64,000 bases of DNA from Rhodoblastus sp963748385 (lineage in GTDB: Bacteria; Pseudomonadota; Alphaproteobacteria; Rhizobiales; Beijerinckiaceae). The position numbers and the translations under genes are program-made. Within the stretch, counting starts at the first letter, position 1; each line of letters opens with the position of its first letter. The notes under the pieces were generated by a model. The model was not told where the DNA came from. It worked only from the letters and a program-made list of their open reading frames with translations, and did not search any database. Shown in pieces: positions 48,636 to 56,998 of this stretch. The DNA lies in assembly GCA_963748385.1 (NCBI GenBank), contig CAVVIQ010000020.1, forward strand, positions 391,777-455,776, read 5' to 3'.

Positions 48636-49424
48636 TTACAGCTTCCAGCCGGAATGAATGGCGACGACGCCGCCGGTCAGCCTTGTGTAGTCGACGCGCT
48701 GAAAACCGGCGCGCTCGATCATCGCCGCGAATTCCTCGGGCTCCGGGAACTGGCGGATCGATTCGACCAGATAGCGATAGGGCGCGGCGTCGCCGGTGAC
48801 CAACCGGCCCATGGCGGGGATCATCGAAAAGGAATAGCTCTCGTAGAGCCGCGCCAGCAGCGGCGCCTCGACATGGGAGAACTCCAGGCAAAGGAAGCGC
48901 CCGCCGCGCTTGAGCACGCGAAAGGCTTCGGACAGGGCGCGGTCGATGCGCGGCACATTGCGAATGCCGAAGGCGATGGAATAGGCGTCGAACTCGCCGT
49001 CGGGCAAAGGCAATTCTTCGGCATTGGCCTCGATAAAGCTCAATTGCTTGTCGAGGCCCGCCTTTTTCGCCCTTTCCCGGCCGACCGCCAGCATGTCGGC
49101 GTTGATGTCGAGAACGGTCACTTCTGTCTTCGGCCCGCCCGCCCGCGCGACGCGAAACGCCACGTCGCCGGTGCCGCCCGCGACGTCCAGATGTTTGAAT
49201 CCGCGCTTTGAGGGCTTGATCCTGGCGACCAGAATATCTTTCCACAGACGATGGAGGCCGCCGGACATCAGATCGTTCATCACGTCATAGCGATGCGCGA
49301 CTTTGTGGAACACATCGTCCACCAGTCCCTGTTTTTCATTGAGACGCACTTCCGAATAGCCAAAATGGGTGGTCGATTCGGCGTCCCGGTTCAAAGCCGC
49401 GTCCTGCTGCCGCGCGTCCTGCAT
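48636..49424 (-). CDS. ubiE: Ubiquinone/menaquinone methyltransferase UbiE
   Basis: 262 residues. UbiE methylates the C-2 ring carbon in ubiquinone synthesis. SAM motif I is in L-D-V-A-G-G-T-G-D-V-A-F (about residues 78-89), followed by L-D-I-N-A-D-M-L-A and F-I-E-A-N-A-E-E-L-P (A-E). The family marks Y-D-V-M-N-D-L-M-S-G-G-L-H-R-L-W-K near the N-terminus and F-L-C-L-E-F-S are intact. The gene is divergent from mutM 88 bases away, the order found in most rhizobia. Confidence 0.96.
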   Translation of the reverse strand: MQDARQQDAALNRDAESTTHFGYSEVRLNEKQGLVDDVFHKVAHRYDVMNDLMSGGLHRLWKDILVARIKPSKRGFKHLDVAGGTGDVAFRVARAGGPKTEVTVLDINADMLAVGRERAKKAGLDKQLSFIEANAEELPLPDGEFDAYSIAFGIRNVPRIDRALSEAFRVLKRGGRFLCLEFSHVEAPLLARLYESYSFSMIPAMGRLVTGDAAPYRYLVESIRQFPEPEEFAAMIERAGFQRVDYTRLTGGVVAIHSGWKL

Positions 49425-49512
49425 CTGCCTGCTCCCGAAAGCTGGCGGACCATAGCGCGGCCGCCGGCCAATGGCTATCTATCGTGTCGAAGCCGCGAAT
49501 AGAAGGAAAGAA

Positions 49513-50370
49513 ATGCCGGAACTCCCCGAAGTCGAGACCGTTCGCCGGGGACTGGCGCCGATCCTGGTCGGGGCGCGGATCGCGCGCGTCGAAACGCGAC
49601 GGCCCGATCTGCGCCTGCCCTTTCCCAGGAATTTCGCCAAAAACCTGCAAGGCCGCCGCGTCACCGCCCTGGATCGGCGGGCGAAATATCTGATCGCCGC
49701 GCTGGACGACGGCGCCGCCCTGATCGCCCATCTGGGGATGAGCGGCTCGTTCCGCATCGAAGGCGCCGGGGCAATCGGCCGTTTCGTGACGCCGCGCTCC
49801 AGGAATACGGCGCATGACCATGTCGTCTTTCATCTCGACGACGCAAAAGTCATTTACAACGATCCGCGACGCTTCGGCTTCATGACTCTCGCCAGAATGG
49901 CGGAACTCGACGCGCTGCCCTTTTTCGCCAGGCTTGGCGTCGAGCCTTTGTCGAATGAATTCACAGCGATGACCTTGGCGCGGCTGTTCGTGGGGAAAAA
50001 GACCCCGCTCAAGGCGGCCTTGCTCGACCAGAGCCTGATCGCCGGCCTCGGCAACATCTATGTCTGCGAGGCCCTGCATCGCGCCAGCCTCGCGCCCGAC
50101 CGGCCCGCGGCGGAAATCGCGGAAAAGGCGAGCGCGGCCGACCGGCTCGCCTTGGCGATTCGCGCCGTGCTGGAGGAAGCGATCGCGGCCGGCGGCTCGT
50201 CCCTGCGCGATCACCGGCAGGCCGATGGGTCGCTGGGCTATTTCCAGCACAATTTCCGGGTTTACGACCGCGAAGGCGCGCCTTGCCCCACGCCGAAATG
50301 CAAAGGAATGATCGAGCGGCGCGTCCAGAGCGGGCGCTCGACCTTTTTCTGCCCGAAATGCCAGAAATGA
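49513..50370 (+). CDS. mutM: Formamidopyrimidine-DNA glycosylase
   Basis: 285 residues from ATG 49513 (AAGGAAAG upstream). The true start must be the M-P-E-L-P-E-V-E-T at 49513, since Pro2 is the catalytic nucleophile and Glu3 assists; the 14 codons upstream are not coding. The helix-two-turn-helix N-x-Y region (N-I-Y-V-C-E) and the C-terminal zinc finger C-P-T-P-K-C...F-F-C-P-K-C-Q-K (four Cys) are all present. It removes 8-oxoguanine. Divergent to ubiE. Confidence 0.97.
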   Translation: MPELPEVETVRRGLAPILVGARIARVETRRPDLRLPFPRNFAKNLQGRRVTALDRRAKYLIAALDDGAALIAHLGMSGSFRIEGAGAIGRFVTPRSRNTAHDHVVFHLDDAKVIYNDPRRFGFMTLARMAELDALPFFARLGVEPLSNEFTAMTLARLFVGKKTPLKAALLDQSLIAGLGNIYVCEALHRASLAPDRPAAEIAEKASAADRLALAIRAVLEEAIAAGGSSLRDHRQADGSLGYFQHNFRVYDREGAPCPTPKCKGMIERRVQSGRSTFFCPKCQK

Positions 50371-50392
50371 AGGCGGGAGAGTTTTTCGCCCC

Positions 50393-51196
50393 ATGAAGAC
50401 GCCGGCCTTCACCAGCTTCCTCAAGTCCTTCCAGCGCGACACGCGCGGGGAGGAGGATTGCCTTGTCGTTCGGCATGGAGAACGGGCGTTCAGGATCGCG
50501 GTCAAGCGCTCGACAAATGCGCGCCGGCTCACGCTCAGGATCAGGGGCGCGACCGGCGACATCGTTTTGACCATTCCCGCGCGGACCAGTTTCCACCAGG
50601 CGCAGGACTTCGCCGAGCGCCACGCGGAATGGCTGGCCAATCGGCTGGCGCGCATCCCGCGTCGCACGCCCTTCGCGCCGGGCGCGAAAATCCCGTTGCG
50701 CGGCGTCGATCATGTCCTGCGCCATCACCCGAATCCTGTCCGGCGAACCGGGCCGGTCTGGGTCGAGGTCGTCGAAGGGACGCTTTCGCTCTGCGCCAAC
50801 GGCGAATCGGCCCATTTCGAACGACGCATCGAGGATTATCTGCGGCGGGAGGCGCGCCGCGACATCGAACAGGCGGTGTTTCGCCACGCCGCGCAAACGG
50901 GGAAACGCCCGATAAGTCTTTCCCTGCGGGACACGTCGAGCCGCTGGGGGTCGTGCTCCGCCAGGGGCGGCTTGAATTTCTCGTGGCGGCTGATTCTCGC
51001 CCCGCCTTTCGTGCTCGATTATCTCGCCGCGCATGAAACGGCGCATCTGCGCCACCACGACCATTCGGAAAAATTCTGGGCGCTGACCAAAAACCTCTGC
51101 CCGAGGACCGACGAGGCCGAGGCCTGGCTGAAAGCTCACGGCGCACAATTGCATCGCTTTGGACGCGCAGGGATTCCCGCGATCAACGACGAATGA
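50393..51196 (+). CDS. YgjP/DUF45-type metallopeptidase
   Basis: 267 residues. The zinc site is Y-L-A-A-H-E-T-A-H-L-R-H-H-D-H-S-E-K-F-W (H-E-x-x-H, then the third His), the usual WLM/SprT-like pattern of YgjP proteins. L-R-D-T-S-S-R-W-G-S-C-S-A-R-G-G-L-N-F-S-W-R-L comes before it and is the family signature. The N-terminal F-Q-R-D-T-R-G-E-E-D-C-L segment is typical for rhizobial forms. Their physiological role is unknown; some cleave proteins attached to DNA. It follows mutM by 22 bases and overlaps trmB tail to tail (51183-51196). Confidence 0.86.
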   Translation: MKTPAFTSFLKSFQRDTRGEEDCLVVRHGERAFRIAVKRSTNARRLTLRIRGATGDIVLTIPARTSFHQAQDFAERHAEWLANRLARIPRRTPFAPGAKIPLRGVDHVLRHHPNPVRRTGPVWVEVVEGTLSLCANGESAHFERRIEDYLRREARRDIEQAVFRHAAQTGKRPISLSLRDTSSRWGSCSARGGLNFSWRLILAPPFVLDYLAAHETAHLRHHDHSEKFWALTKNLCPRTDEAEAWLKAHGAQLHRFGRAGIPAINDE

Positions 51197-51893
51197 AGGT
51201 GAGATAGGCGGGGCTGCGGCCCTCGCTCGCCGCCTTGGCCTCGTAGCGCGTCCGAACCCAGCCCTCCCAGGGCGTCGTCCAGTCCGCAACGCAGCGCGCC
51301 GGCCAAAGAAACTCGGGCGAGCGCAGCACGCGCGCCAGGGTCCAGGCGGCGTAATCGTCGATGTCGGTGGCGAAGCGCAATTCGGCGCCCGGCCGCATGA
51401 CCCGCGCGAGGCGTGCGAGCATGGCGTCGGACACGAAACGCCGCTCCTTGTGGCGCCGCTTCGGCCAAGGGTCGGGATAGAGAAGATAAACCCCGGAAAG
51501 GCAGTTTTCGGGGAGCCTGTCGATCAAGTCGCCGGCGTCGCCGGGATGAAGGCGAATGTTTTCGAGGCCAAGCCGCTCGATCTCGACCAGCAGTTTGGCG
51601 ACGCCATTGATGAAGGGCTCGCAGCCGAAAAAGCCGCGTCCGGGATGGCTGAGGGCGTCGGCGGCGAGGCGTTCGCCCCCGCCGAAACCGATTTCAAGCC
51701 ACAGATCGTCGGGGCGATGGGGGAACAAGCCGAAGGGCGTCGCAATCGGCTGGGAAACGTCGAGCCGCAGGCGCGGCAGCAAGGTCTCGACCAGCCCGGC
51801 CTGTCGCGGGCGAAGGGTCTTGCCCTTGCGCCGCCCGTAAAGCCCCGCGTCGCGACGCGCGCGGCGAGGGCCGTCCTGTTCCGCCTCGGTCAT
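51183..51893 (-). CDS. trmB: tRNA (guanine-N7)-methyltransferase
   Basis: 236 residues. TrmB makes m7G46 in tRNA variable loops. The SAM-binding start is L-E-I-G-F-G-G-G-E-R-L-A (about residues 67-78); the Y-P-D-P-W-P-K-R-R-H-K-E-R-R-F-V signature is at about 140-155. The N-terminal R-R-D-A-G-L-Y-G-R-R-K-G-K-T-L is a basic extension. It begins 9 bases after metK stops, i.e. SAM use next to SAM synthesis, the standard order in this group. Confidence 0.95.
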   Translation of the reverse strand: MTEAEQDGPRRARRDAGLYGRRKGKTLRPRQAGLVETLLPRLRLDVSQPIATPFGLFPHRPDDLWLEIGFGGGERLAADALSHPGRGFFGCEPFINGVAKLLVEIERLGLENIRLHPGDAGDLIDRLPENCLSGVYLLYPDPWPKRRHKERRFVSDAMLARLARVMRPGAELRFATDIDDYAAWTLARVLRSPEFLWPARCVADWTTPWEGWVRTRYEAKAASEGRSPAYLTFIRR

Positions 51894-51902
51894 CGGCGGA
51901 GA

Positions 51903-53099
51903 TCAGGCGAAATGCGCCTTCAGCTTGTCCGTCAGATCGGTCTTTTCCCAGGAGAAGCCGCCGTCGGCGTCGGGCGTGCGGCCGAAATGGCCGTAAGCCG
52001 AGGTTCGCGCATAGATCGGCCGGTTGAGCTGGAGGTGCTCGCGAATGCCGCGCGGCGAAAGCCGGACGATCTTGAACAGGACGTCTTCCAGAGCCGCCTC
52101 GTCCACCTTGGCCGTGCCATGGGCGTCAACATAAATCGACAAAGGATCGGACACGCCGATGGCGTAGGACAGCTGGATGGTCACGCGGTCGGCCAGCCCC
52201 GCCGCCACGACATTCTTGGCCAGATAGCGCGCGGCGTACGCCGCGGAGCGGTCCACCTTGGTCGGGTCCTTGCCGGAGAAAGCGCCGCCGCCATGGGGCG
52301 CGGCCCCGCCGTAGGTGTCGACAATGATCTTGCGGCCGGTGAGGCCGGTGTCGCCGTCAGGCCCGCCGATCACGAATTTGCCGGTCGGATTGACGTGCCA
52401 GACGGTCTCGGCGGTGACCCAGCCCTTGGGAAGCGCCGCGACAATATAGGGTTCGACAATCCTGCGGACGTCGTCCGAGGTCAGATCCTCGTCGACATGC
52501 TGGGTGGACAGGACGATCTGGGTGACGCCGACGGGCCGGCCGCCGACATATTTCACCGTGACCTGGCTCTTGGCGTCGGGGCCCAGTTTGGCCGCGTCGC
52601 CCTTGCCGGCTTTCCGCGCGGCGGCGAGCAATTCCAGAATCTTGTGCGCGTAATGGAGGGGCGCCGGCATGAGATCGGCGGTTTCGTTCGACGCATAGCC
52701 GAACATGATGCCCTGGTCGCCCGCGCCTTCATCCTTGTTGCCCGCGGCGTCCACGCCCTGGGCGATGTCCGCCGACTGGGCGTGGAGGAGGATTTCGACC
52801 TCGGCGGTGTCCCAATGGAACCCCGTCTGTTCGTAGCCGATGTCCTTGATCGCCTCGCGCGCGGCCTGCTCGATCCGCTCGTGGGAGATTTCGGGGCCGC
52901 GCACTTCGCCGGCGATCACCACGCGGTTGGTCGTGACCAGCGTTTCCGCAGCCACGCGGATCTGCGAGCCATCCATGCCCGCCTTCTGGCCTTCGCGGAA
53001 AAAGAGATCGACGATTTCATCGGAAATCCGGTCGGCGACCTTGTCCGGATGTCCCTCGGACACCGATTCGCTGGTGAACAGAAAATCTTGACGGGCCAC
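51903..53099 (-). CDS. metK: S-adenosylmethionine synthetase
   Basis: 398 residues from GTG 53099 (GGAGAG upstream). MetK forms SAM from methionine and ATP. It has the N-terminal S-E-S-V-S-E-G-H-P-D-K-V-A-D-R-I-S (with the catalytic His and Asp), the G-G-G-A-F-S-G-K-D-P-T-K-V signature at about residue 265, and G-A-G-D-Q-G-I-M-F-G-Y at about 131. Expression is driven by a strong promoter (53227-53254) with a perfect 20-bp palindrome upstream of its -35. No SAM riboswitch was recognised in the 200-base leader region. trmB follows. Confidence 0.97.
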   Translation of the reverse strand: MARQDFLFTSESVSEGHPDKVADRISDEIVDLFFREGQKAGMDGSQIRVAAETLVTTNRVVIAGEVRGPEISHERIEQAAREAIKDIGYEQTGFHWDTAEVEILLHAQSADIAQGVDAAGNKDEGAGDQGIMFGYASNETADLMPAPLHYAHKILELLAAARKAGKGDAAKLGPDAKSQVTVKYVGGRPVGVTQIVLSTQHVDEDLTSDDVRRIVEPYIVAALPKGWVTAETVWHVNPTGKFVIGGPDGDTGLTGRKIIVDTYGGAAPHGGGAFSGKDPTKVDRSAAYAARYLAKNVVAAGLADRVTIQLSYAIGVSDPLSIYVDAHGTAKVDEAALEDVLFKIVRLSPRGIREHLQLNRPIYARTSAYGHFGRTPDADGGFSWEKTDLTDKLKAHFA

Positions 53100-53226
53100 G
53101 AGAGCTCTCCAAATACAAAGTCAGGACGGTTGAACTGGCGCCGAGCCCGCCGTGGTCGGACGGGGTGCTTCTTCATGGCCTGGGGCGCGCAAGCGCGTCA
53201 GCCGTGAAGGGCGATCGGCCGGTCTG

Positions 53227-53254
53227 TCTATAGGGCTGGCGTTCGTTTCGTCAA
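53227..53254 (-). promoter_or_regulatory. metK: Promoter of metK
   Basis: Minus strand TTGACG (complement of 53249-53254), 16-base spacer, TATAGA (complement of 53227-53232). The leader would be about 120 bases to the GTG at 53099. Both boxes are close to consensus. Confidence 0.75.
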
Positions 53255-53269
53255 GCGAAATCAGGCTTT

Positions 53270-53289
53270 TCGTTCGTTATAACGAACGA
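53270..53289. promoter_or_regulatory. Perfect 20-bp palindrome upstream of metK
   Basis: TCGTTCGTTATAACGAACGA, 53270-53289, is a perfect palindrome placed 15 bases upstream of the metK -35 and 11 bases after the XRE gene stop. There is no T-tract, so it is not a terminator. It looks like a regulator-binding site; the XRE protein encoded next to it is the first candidate. Confidence 0.7.
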
Positions 53290-53299
53290 TCGGCGATCG

Positions 53300-53719
53300 T
53301 CACGGCTTGGCCTGGTCCTCAGCGAGGACGCTGATCAGATCGACGATTTTCTTGCGCACTTTCGGGTCGGAGATGCGCGCAAACGCGCGGTTGAGGCTCA
53401 ACCCCTCCGAGGTCATGACAAAATCGCTGAAATAATTGTCGTCCGCGCTGGCTTCCGCCATGCCGCCCTGCGCCGCGGCGTCGGATACCGGGGCGCCCTT
53501 GAAGAAGTATGCCAGCGGCGTGTTCAAGGCTTCCGAAATCTGCTGGAGCCGGCTCGCGCTGATCCGGTTGGCGCCTTTTTCATATTTCTGGATCTGCTGG
53601 AAGGTCAGCCCCAAGGCTTCGCCGAGCTTTTCCTGGCTCATGCCGATGAGCATACGGCGCATCCGCACGCGGGCGCCGACATGGCGGTCGATGGGATTGG
53701 GAACCTTGTTCACGAGCAT
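53300..53719 (-). CDS. XRE-family helix-turn-helix regulator
   Basis: 139 residues. The HTH (G-M-S-Q-E-K-L-G-E-A-L-G-L-T-F-Q-Q-I-Q-K-Y-E-K-G-A-N-R-I-S) is at about residues 26-55, with the typical Q-x-x-Q-K-Y-E-K-G-x-N recognition end. The C-terminal half is helical and unassigned (N-Y-F-S-D-F-V-M-T-S-E-G-L-S-L). This regulator is conserved between lnt and metK in rhizobia and is probably co-transcribed with neither; its link to metK control is inferred from position and the palindrome at 53270. Start ATG 53719. Confidence 0.9.
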   Translation of the reverse strand: MLVNKVPNPIDRHVGARVRMRRMLIGMSQEKLGEALGLTFQQIQKYEKGANRISASRLQQISEALNTPLAYFFKGAPVSDAAAQGGMAEASADDNYFSDFVMTSEGLSLNRAFARISDPKVRKKIVDLISVLAEDQAKP

Positions 53720-53771
53720 TGCCGCCTGTTATTTTTTACAACCCTAGTTTGCACCAGCGCATGACCTAAAG

Positions 53772-55337
53772 TCAAACCTTGCGGCGACCGCTCAATGCGA
53801 CAAGCAGCACGGAAATCCACAAGATGAAAGGCGTAAAGATCGGAAAGCGCGCGAAAAAAGTCGGCGGGAGAGCTTTCGGCAATTCTCCGTCAAGCACGGC
53901 CTCGACGCCCAGCGGCGCATAAGCCATGGTCCGGCCATAGGGATCGACGATGGCCGAAATGCCGGTATTGGCGACGCGAATCATCGGCAGGCCCTGCTCG
54001 ATCGTCCGCAGCCGCGCCTGGGCGAAATGCTGGTAGGGCCCCGAGGTCAATCCGAACCACCCGTCATTGGTGACGTTCAGCAGAGCGCCGGGGCGGATCG
54101 CCTGGGCGTTGATCCGCCGCGCGATTTCATTGGGAAAGATCGCCTCGTAACAGACCATGGGCAGGATCGGCGGCAAACCAGGCGCGGTCAGAAGCCGCGG
54201 CGAGCGGCCGGCGTTGAATCCGCCGGGTATGGCGACGAACTGATTAATCCCCAGCCGCGAGATTATACTGGCGAAGGGCAGATATTCGCCGAAGGGGACG
54301 AGATGGATCTTGTCGTAGCTCTCCTTGACTTCGCCCCCGGCGAGCACCTGAATCGAATTGAAATACCGGGGGTTGCGTCCCTCCCGATCGGCCCGCGCCG
54401 CGCCGGTGAACAGAACGGCGTTCTGGAGACGCGATCCGAGCAGCGCCAGGGCAGGGCCATCCTCGGACAGGATGAAGGGGAAGGATGATTCTGGCCAGAA
54501 CAGATCGGTGATGTCGCTCAACCCGTTTCGGTCCGGCGAGGTCGCGCGGTCGGAAAGCGACAGATATCGATCGAGAAGCTGGTCCTTTCGGTCGGCGCGG
54601 AAATCGGCGAAGGCGACATTGGGCTGGACGAGGCGCAAGCGCGCGCCTTTGACGACACGCTCCGGCGCCGACAGTCGCGCAGCGCCGAAAAGGCCCAGCA
54701 GCACAAGCAGAATCACGCCTGCAACGGGCAGGGTCTTGCGGCCGTCGTGAAAGAACAGCGCCGGCGAGGCGAAGATCAGGACGGAAAGGACGGTCAGGCC
54801 ATAGAGGCCCCAGATCGACGCCGTCTGCGCGAGGTGAAGATTCCCGCCAAGAACCATGCCGAAATCGTTCCAGGGAAATCCGGTCAGAATCGACCCGCGC
54901 AGCCATTCGGAAAAGGTGAGACCCGCCGCGAGCGCGAAAATGCGCCGGGGGCTCGATGACCACAAAAGCCGCGCGAGAACGAATCCCAGGGCGGTGAAAA
55001 AGGCCAGAAATGCGGGGAGCCCGATGACTCCGAGCGGCAGGGCCCAGGCGAACTGGCCGCCGTCGGCGAAAAAGGCGGCGCCGAGCCACCACAGGCCGGC
55101 GAGAAAATAGCCGAATCCCAGCCACCATCCCGCTTCGCCCGCGCGCCACAGGCTCATCGCGAGCGAATCGCCCGCCGAGCCGTCGAGAAGCCAGACCGAC
55201 AGGACCATCGGGATGGCGAAAGCCGGAAAGAAATCGACTGGCGCAAGCGCGAGCGCGCCGCAGGCGCCTCCCAGCAATGCGATCAGGCGGCGCGGCCAAC
55301 GATCGGCGAGGATGACATACTGGCTGAGTGCGAACAT
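53772..55337 (-). CDS. lnt: Apolipoprotein N-acyltransferase
   Basis: 521 residues. Lnt adds the third acyl chain to lipoproteins at the inner membrane. Six or so N-terminal membrane helices (to about residue 210) lead to the nitrilase-like domain. The triad is visible: Glu in F-W-P-E-S-S-F-P-F, Lys in Y-D-K-I-H-L-V-P-F-G-E-Y-L-P-F and Cys in P-M-V-C-Y-E-A-I-F-P-N (about residues 275-395). A final helix ends the protein. It is between the corC-like gene and the XRE gene on the same strand. Confidence 0.95.
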   Translation of the reverse strand: MFALSQYVILADRWPRRLIALLGGACGALALAPVDFFPAFAIPMVLSVWLLDGSAGDSLAMSLWRAGEAGWWLGFGYFLAGLWWLGAAFFADGGQFAWALPLGVIGLPAFLAFFTALGFVLARLLWSSSPRRIFALAAGLTFSEWLRGSILTGFPWNDFGMVLGGNLHLAQTASIWGLYGLTVLSVLIFASPALFFHDGRKTLPVAGVILLVLLGLFGAARLSAPERVVKGARLRLVQPNVAFADFRADRKDQLLDRYLSLSDRATSPDRNGLSDITDLFWPESSFPFILSEDGPALALLGSRLQNAVLFTGAARADREGRNPRYFNSIQVLAGGEVKESYDKIHLVPFGEYLPFASIISRLGINQFVAIPGGFNAGRSPRLLTAPGLPPILPMVCYEAIFPNEIARRINAQAIRPGALLNVTNDGWFGLTSGPYQHFAQARLRTIEQGLPMIRVANTGISAIVDPYGRTMAYAPLGVEAVLDGELPKALPPTFFARFPIFTPFILWISVLLVALSGRRKV

Positions 55338-55491
55338 CGGCTTTCCCGGCGGGGAGGAGGCGAGGGATCCTGGATGACGCGGGCGAGTTTAGGTCGCCGT
55401 TCCCGCGATTGCGAATTTCTTGCGGCGCGGCAAGCGAGCTTTCCCCAGGCAAAAGGCCGGGACAAACGGTCAGGCGGCGCCAGAACCAATA

Positions 55492-56499
55492 TCAGGGGGC
55501 CGGCTTTTCGCCGCCGGGAGCGCCGTCAGGGCCAGATTCGGCGCCGATCAGCCTCAAGCGCAGCCGCTTGACCCGGCGCGGGTCCGCGTCGACGATGTCG
55601 AATTCGAAAGCGCGGTCGGGGCTGGCGACGACCTCGCCGCGAATCGGCACCCGGCCGGCGAAGGCGGCCGCGAGCCCCCCCAATGTATCGACGTCCTCGC
55701 GCTCGCCCATTCCAACCAGATCGAGCCCGGTCGTCTCGGAGGCTTCTTCGAGGCCGACCCGGGCGTCAGCGAGAAAAATATCGGGCGCGGCGCTCTCGAT
55801 CTTGGGGCTTTCATCGAGATCGTGCTCGTCCTCGATGTCGCCGACGATCATCTCGACGATGTCCTCGATCGACACCAGCCCGTCGGTGCCGCCATATTCG
55901 TCGATCACCAGCGCCATATGGGTGCGGGTCGCCTGCATTTTCACCAGCAGATCCAGGGCCGGCATCGAGGGCGGCGCGTAAAGCACCGATCTGAGGATTC
56001 CCGCCACCTCGAGCGGGACGCTCAAATCGATCGCGAAAGAGCGCTCACCGCCCGGATCGTCCTGCGCCGTCTTGTCGCGCTTCGGTTCCGCATGGGCCGC
56101 GACGAAATCGACGAAATCCCGGATGTGCACCATGCCGCGCGGATCGTCGAGCGTCTCCCCGATCACCGGCAGGCGGGAATGGCCGGCGGTGCGAAAAATC
56201 GTCAGAACGTCGCCCAGCGGCGCATCGACGGGCGCCGAGACGATGTCGGCCCGCGGCACCATGACGTCGCTGACCCTGATCTCGTGCAGTCCCAGCACAT
56301 TTTTCAGAATCGTCCGTTCCTGCGGACTGAAGCCGTCGGCGACCGAGGCGTCTTCCAGCGCGTCCTCGATATCGTCGCGGATCGACGCGCCGCTCAAGCC
56401 GAACAGGGCCCGCAGACGATCCATCAGGGAGACGGCGGACTTGCCGGGACTTCGCTCGACGGGAGGCGAATCTTCTCTTTCGGGCTCAGGAGCGGTCAT
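55492..56499 (-). CDS. CorC/HlyC-type CBS-domain protein
   Basis: 335 residues from ATG 56499. Two CBS domains: V-S-D-V-M-V-P-R-A-D-I-V-S-A near residues 76-89 and a second with T-R-T-H-M-A-L-V-I-D-E-Y-G-G-T-D-G-L-V-S-I-E-D-I-V-E. A C-terminal CorC/HlyC domain (V-P-I-R-G-E-V-V and G-L-D-L-V-G-M) follows. This is the soluble form, without the DUF21 membrane part. CorC proteins affect magnesium or cobalt efflux, and the old name is hemolysin C. The start overlaps the ybeY stop by 14 bases, the usual ybeY-corC order. Confidence 0.93.
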   Translation of the reverse strand: MTAPEPEREDSPPVERSPGKSAVSLMDRLRALFGLSGASIRDDIEDALEDASVADGFSPQERTILKNVLGLHEIRVSDVMVPRADIVSAPVDAPLGDVLTIFRTAGHSRLPVIGETLDDPRGMVHIRDFVDFVAAHAEPKRDKTAQDDPGGERSFAIDLSVPLEVAGILRSVLYAPPSMPALDLLVKMQATRTHMALVIDEYGGTDGLVSIEDIVEMIVGDIEDEHDLDESPKIESAAPDIFLADARVGLEEASETTGLDLVGMGEREDVDTLGGLAAAFAGRVPIRGEVVASPDRAFEFDIVDADPRRVKRLRLRLIGAESGPDGAPGGEKPAP

Positions 56500-56998
56500 G
56501 GTCGTCGGGCTCGGGTTCACGAGGTTCGCCATAGGGATTTTCGACGCCCAGGCGCCGGAGAATGCGGATTTCCATCGCTTCCATTTCCGAGGCCTCGGCC
56601 GCGGTCTCGTGATCGTAGCCGAGAAGATGGAGGAATCCATGGACGATCATGTGGCGCGTGTGATCGGCGAAGGATTTCCCCTGTTCCTGGGCTTCGCGGA
56701 CGATCGTCTCATAGCCGAGCGCGATGTCGCCCAGGACGGGCGCGGACTCGGGCAGGTCGGGACCGGGAAAGGACAGGACATTGGTCGGCTTGTCCTTGCC
56801 GCGAAAATCGCGGTTGAGTTCACGCATCCGCGCGTCGTCGCAGAACAGCAGGCTGATCTCGGCGCCTTGGCGCAGCGCCATTTCCGACTCCCGCAGCGCA
56901 GCCTCCATGCTTTGCGCCGCGATCCCCTCAAGGTCGCCGAGTTCCTCCCATCTCGGATCTTCGACCGCGATTTCGACGGCGAGGCTCACGGCGACCAA
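56486..56998 (-). CDS. ybeY: Endoribonuclease YbeY
   Basis: 170 residues. YbeY is a zinc endoribonuclease for 16S rRNA 3' processing and ribosome quality control. The zinc motif H-G-F-L-H-L-L-G-Y-D-H (H-x3-H-x5-H) is at about residues 126-136. N-R-D-F-R-G-K-D-K-P-T-N-V-L-S-F-P is at about 70-86. Its start lies inside the phoH 3' end (13-base overlap), so the two are translationally coupled. Confidence 0.94.
   Translation of the reverse strand: MVAVSLAVEIAVEDPRWEELGDLEGIAAQSMEAALRESEMALRQGAEISLLFCDDARMRELNRDFRGKDKPTNVLSFPGPDLPESAPVLGDIALGYETIVREAQEQGKSFADHTRHMIVHGFLHLLGYDHETAAEASEMEAMEIRILRRLGVENPYGEPREPEPDDHDRS

Noticed and set aside
53100..53226. SAM riboswitch in the metK leader
   Set aside because: I looked for the conserved cores of SAM-I and SAM-II and found none. 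The only clear signals are the promoter and the palindrome.
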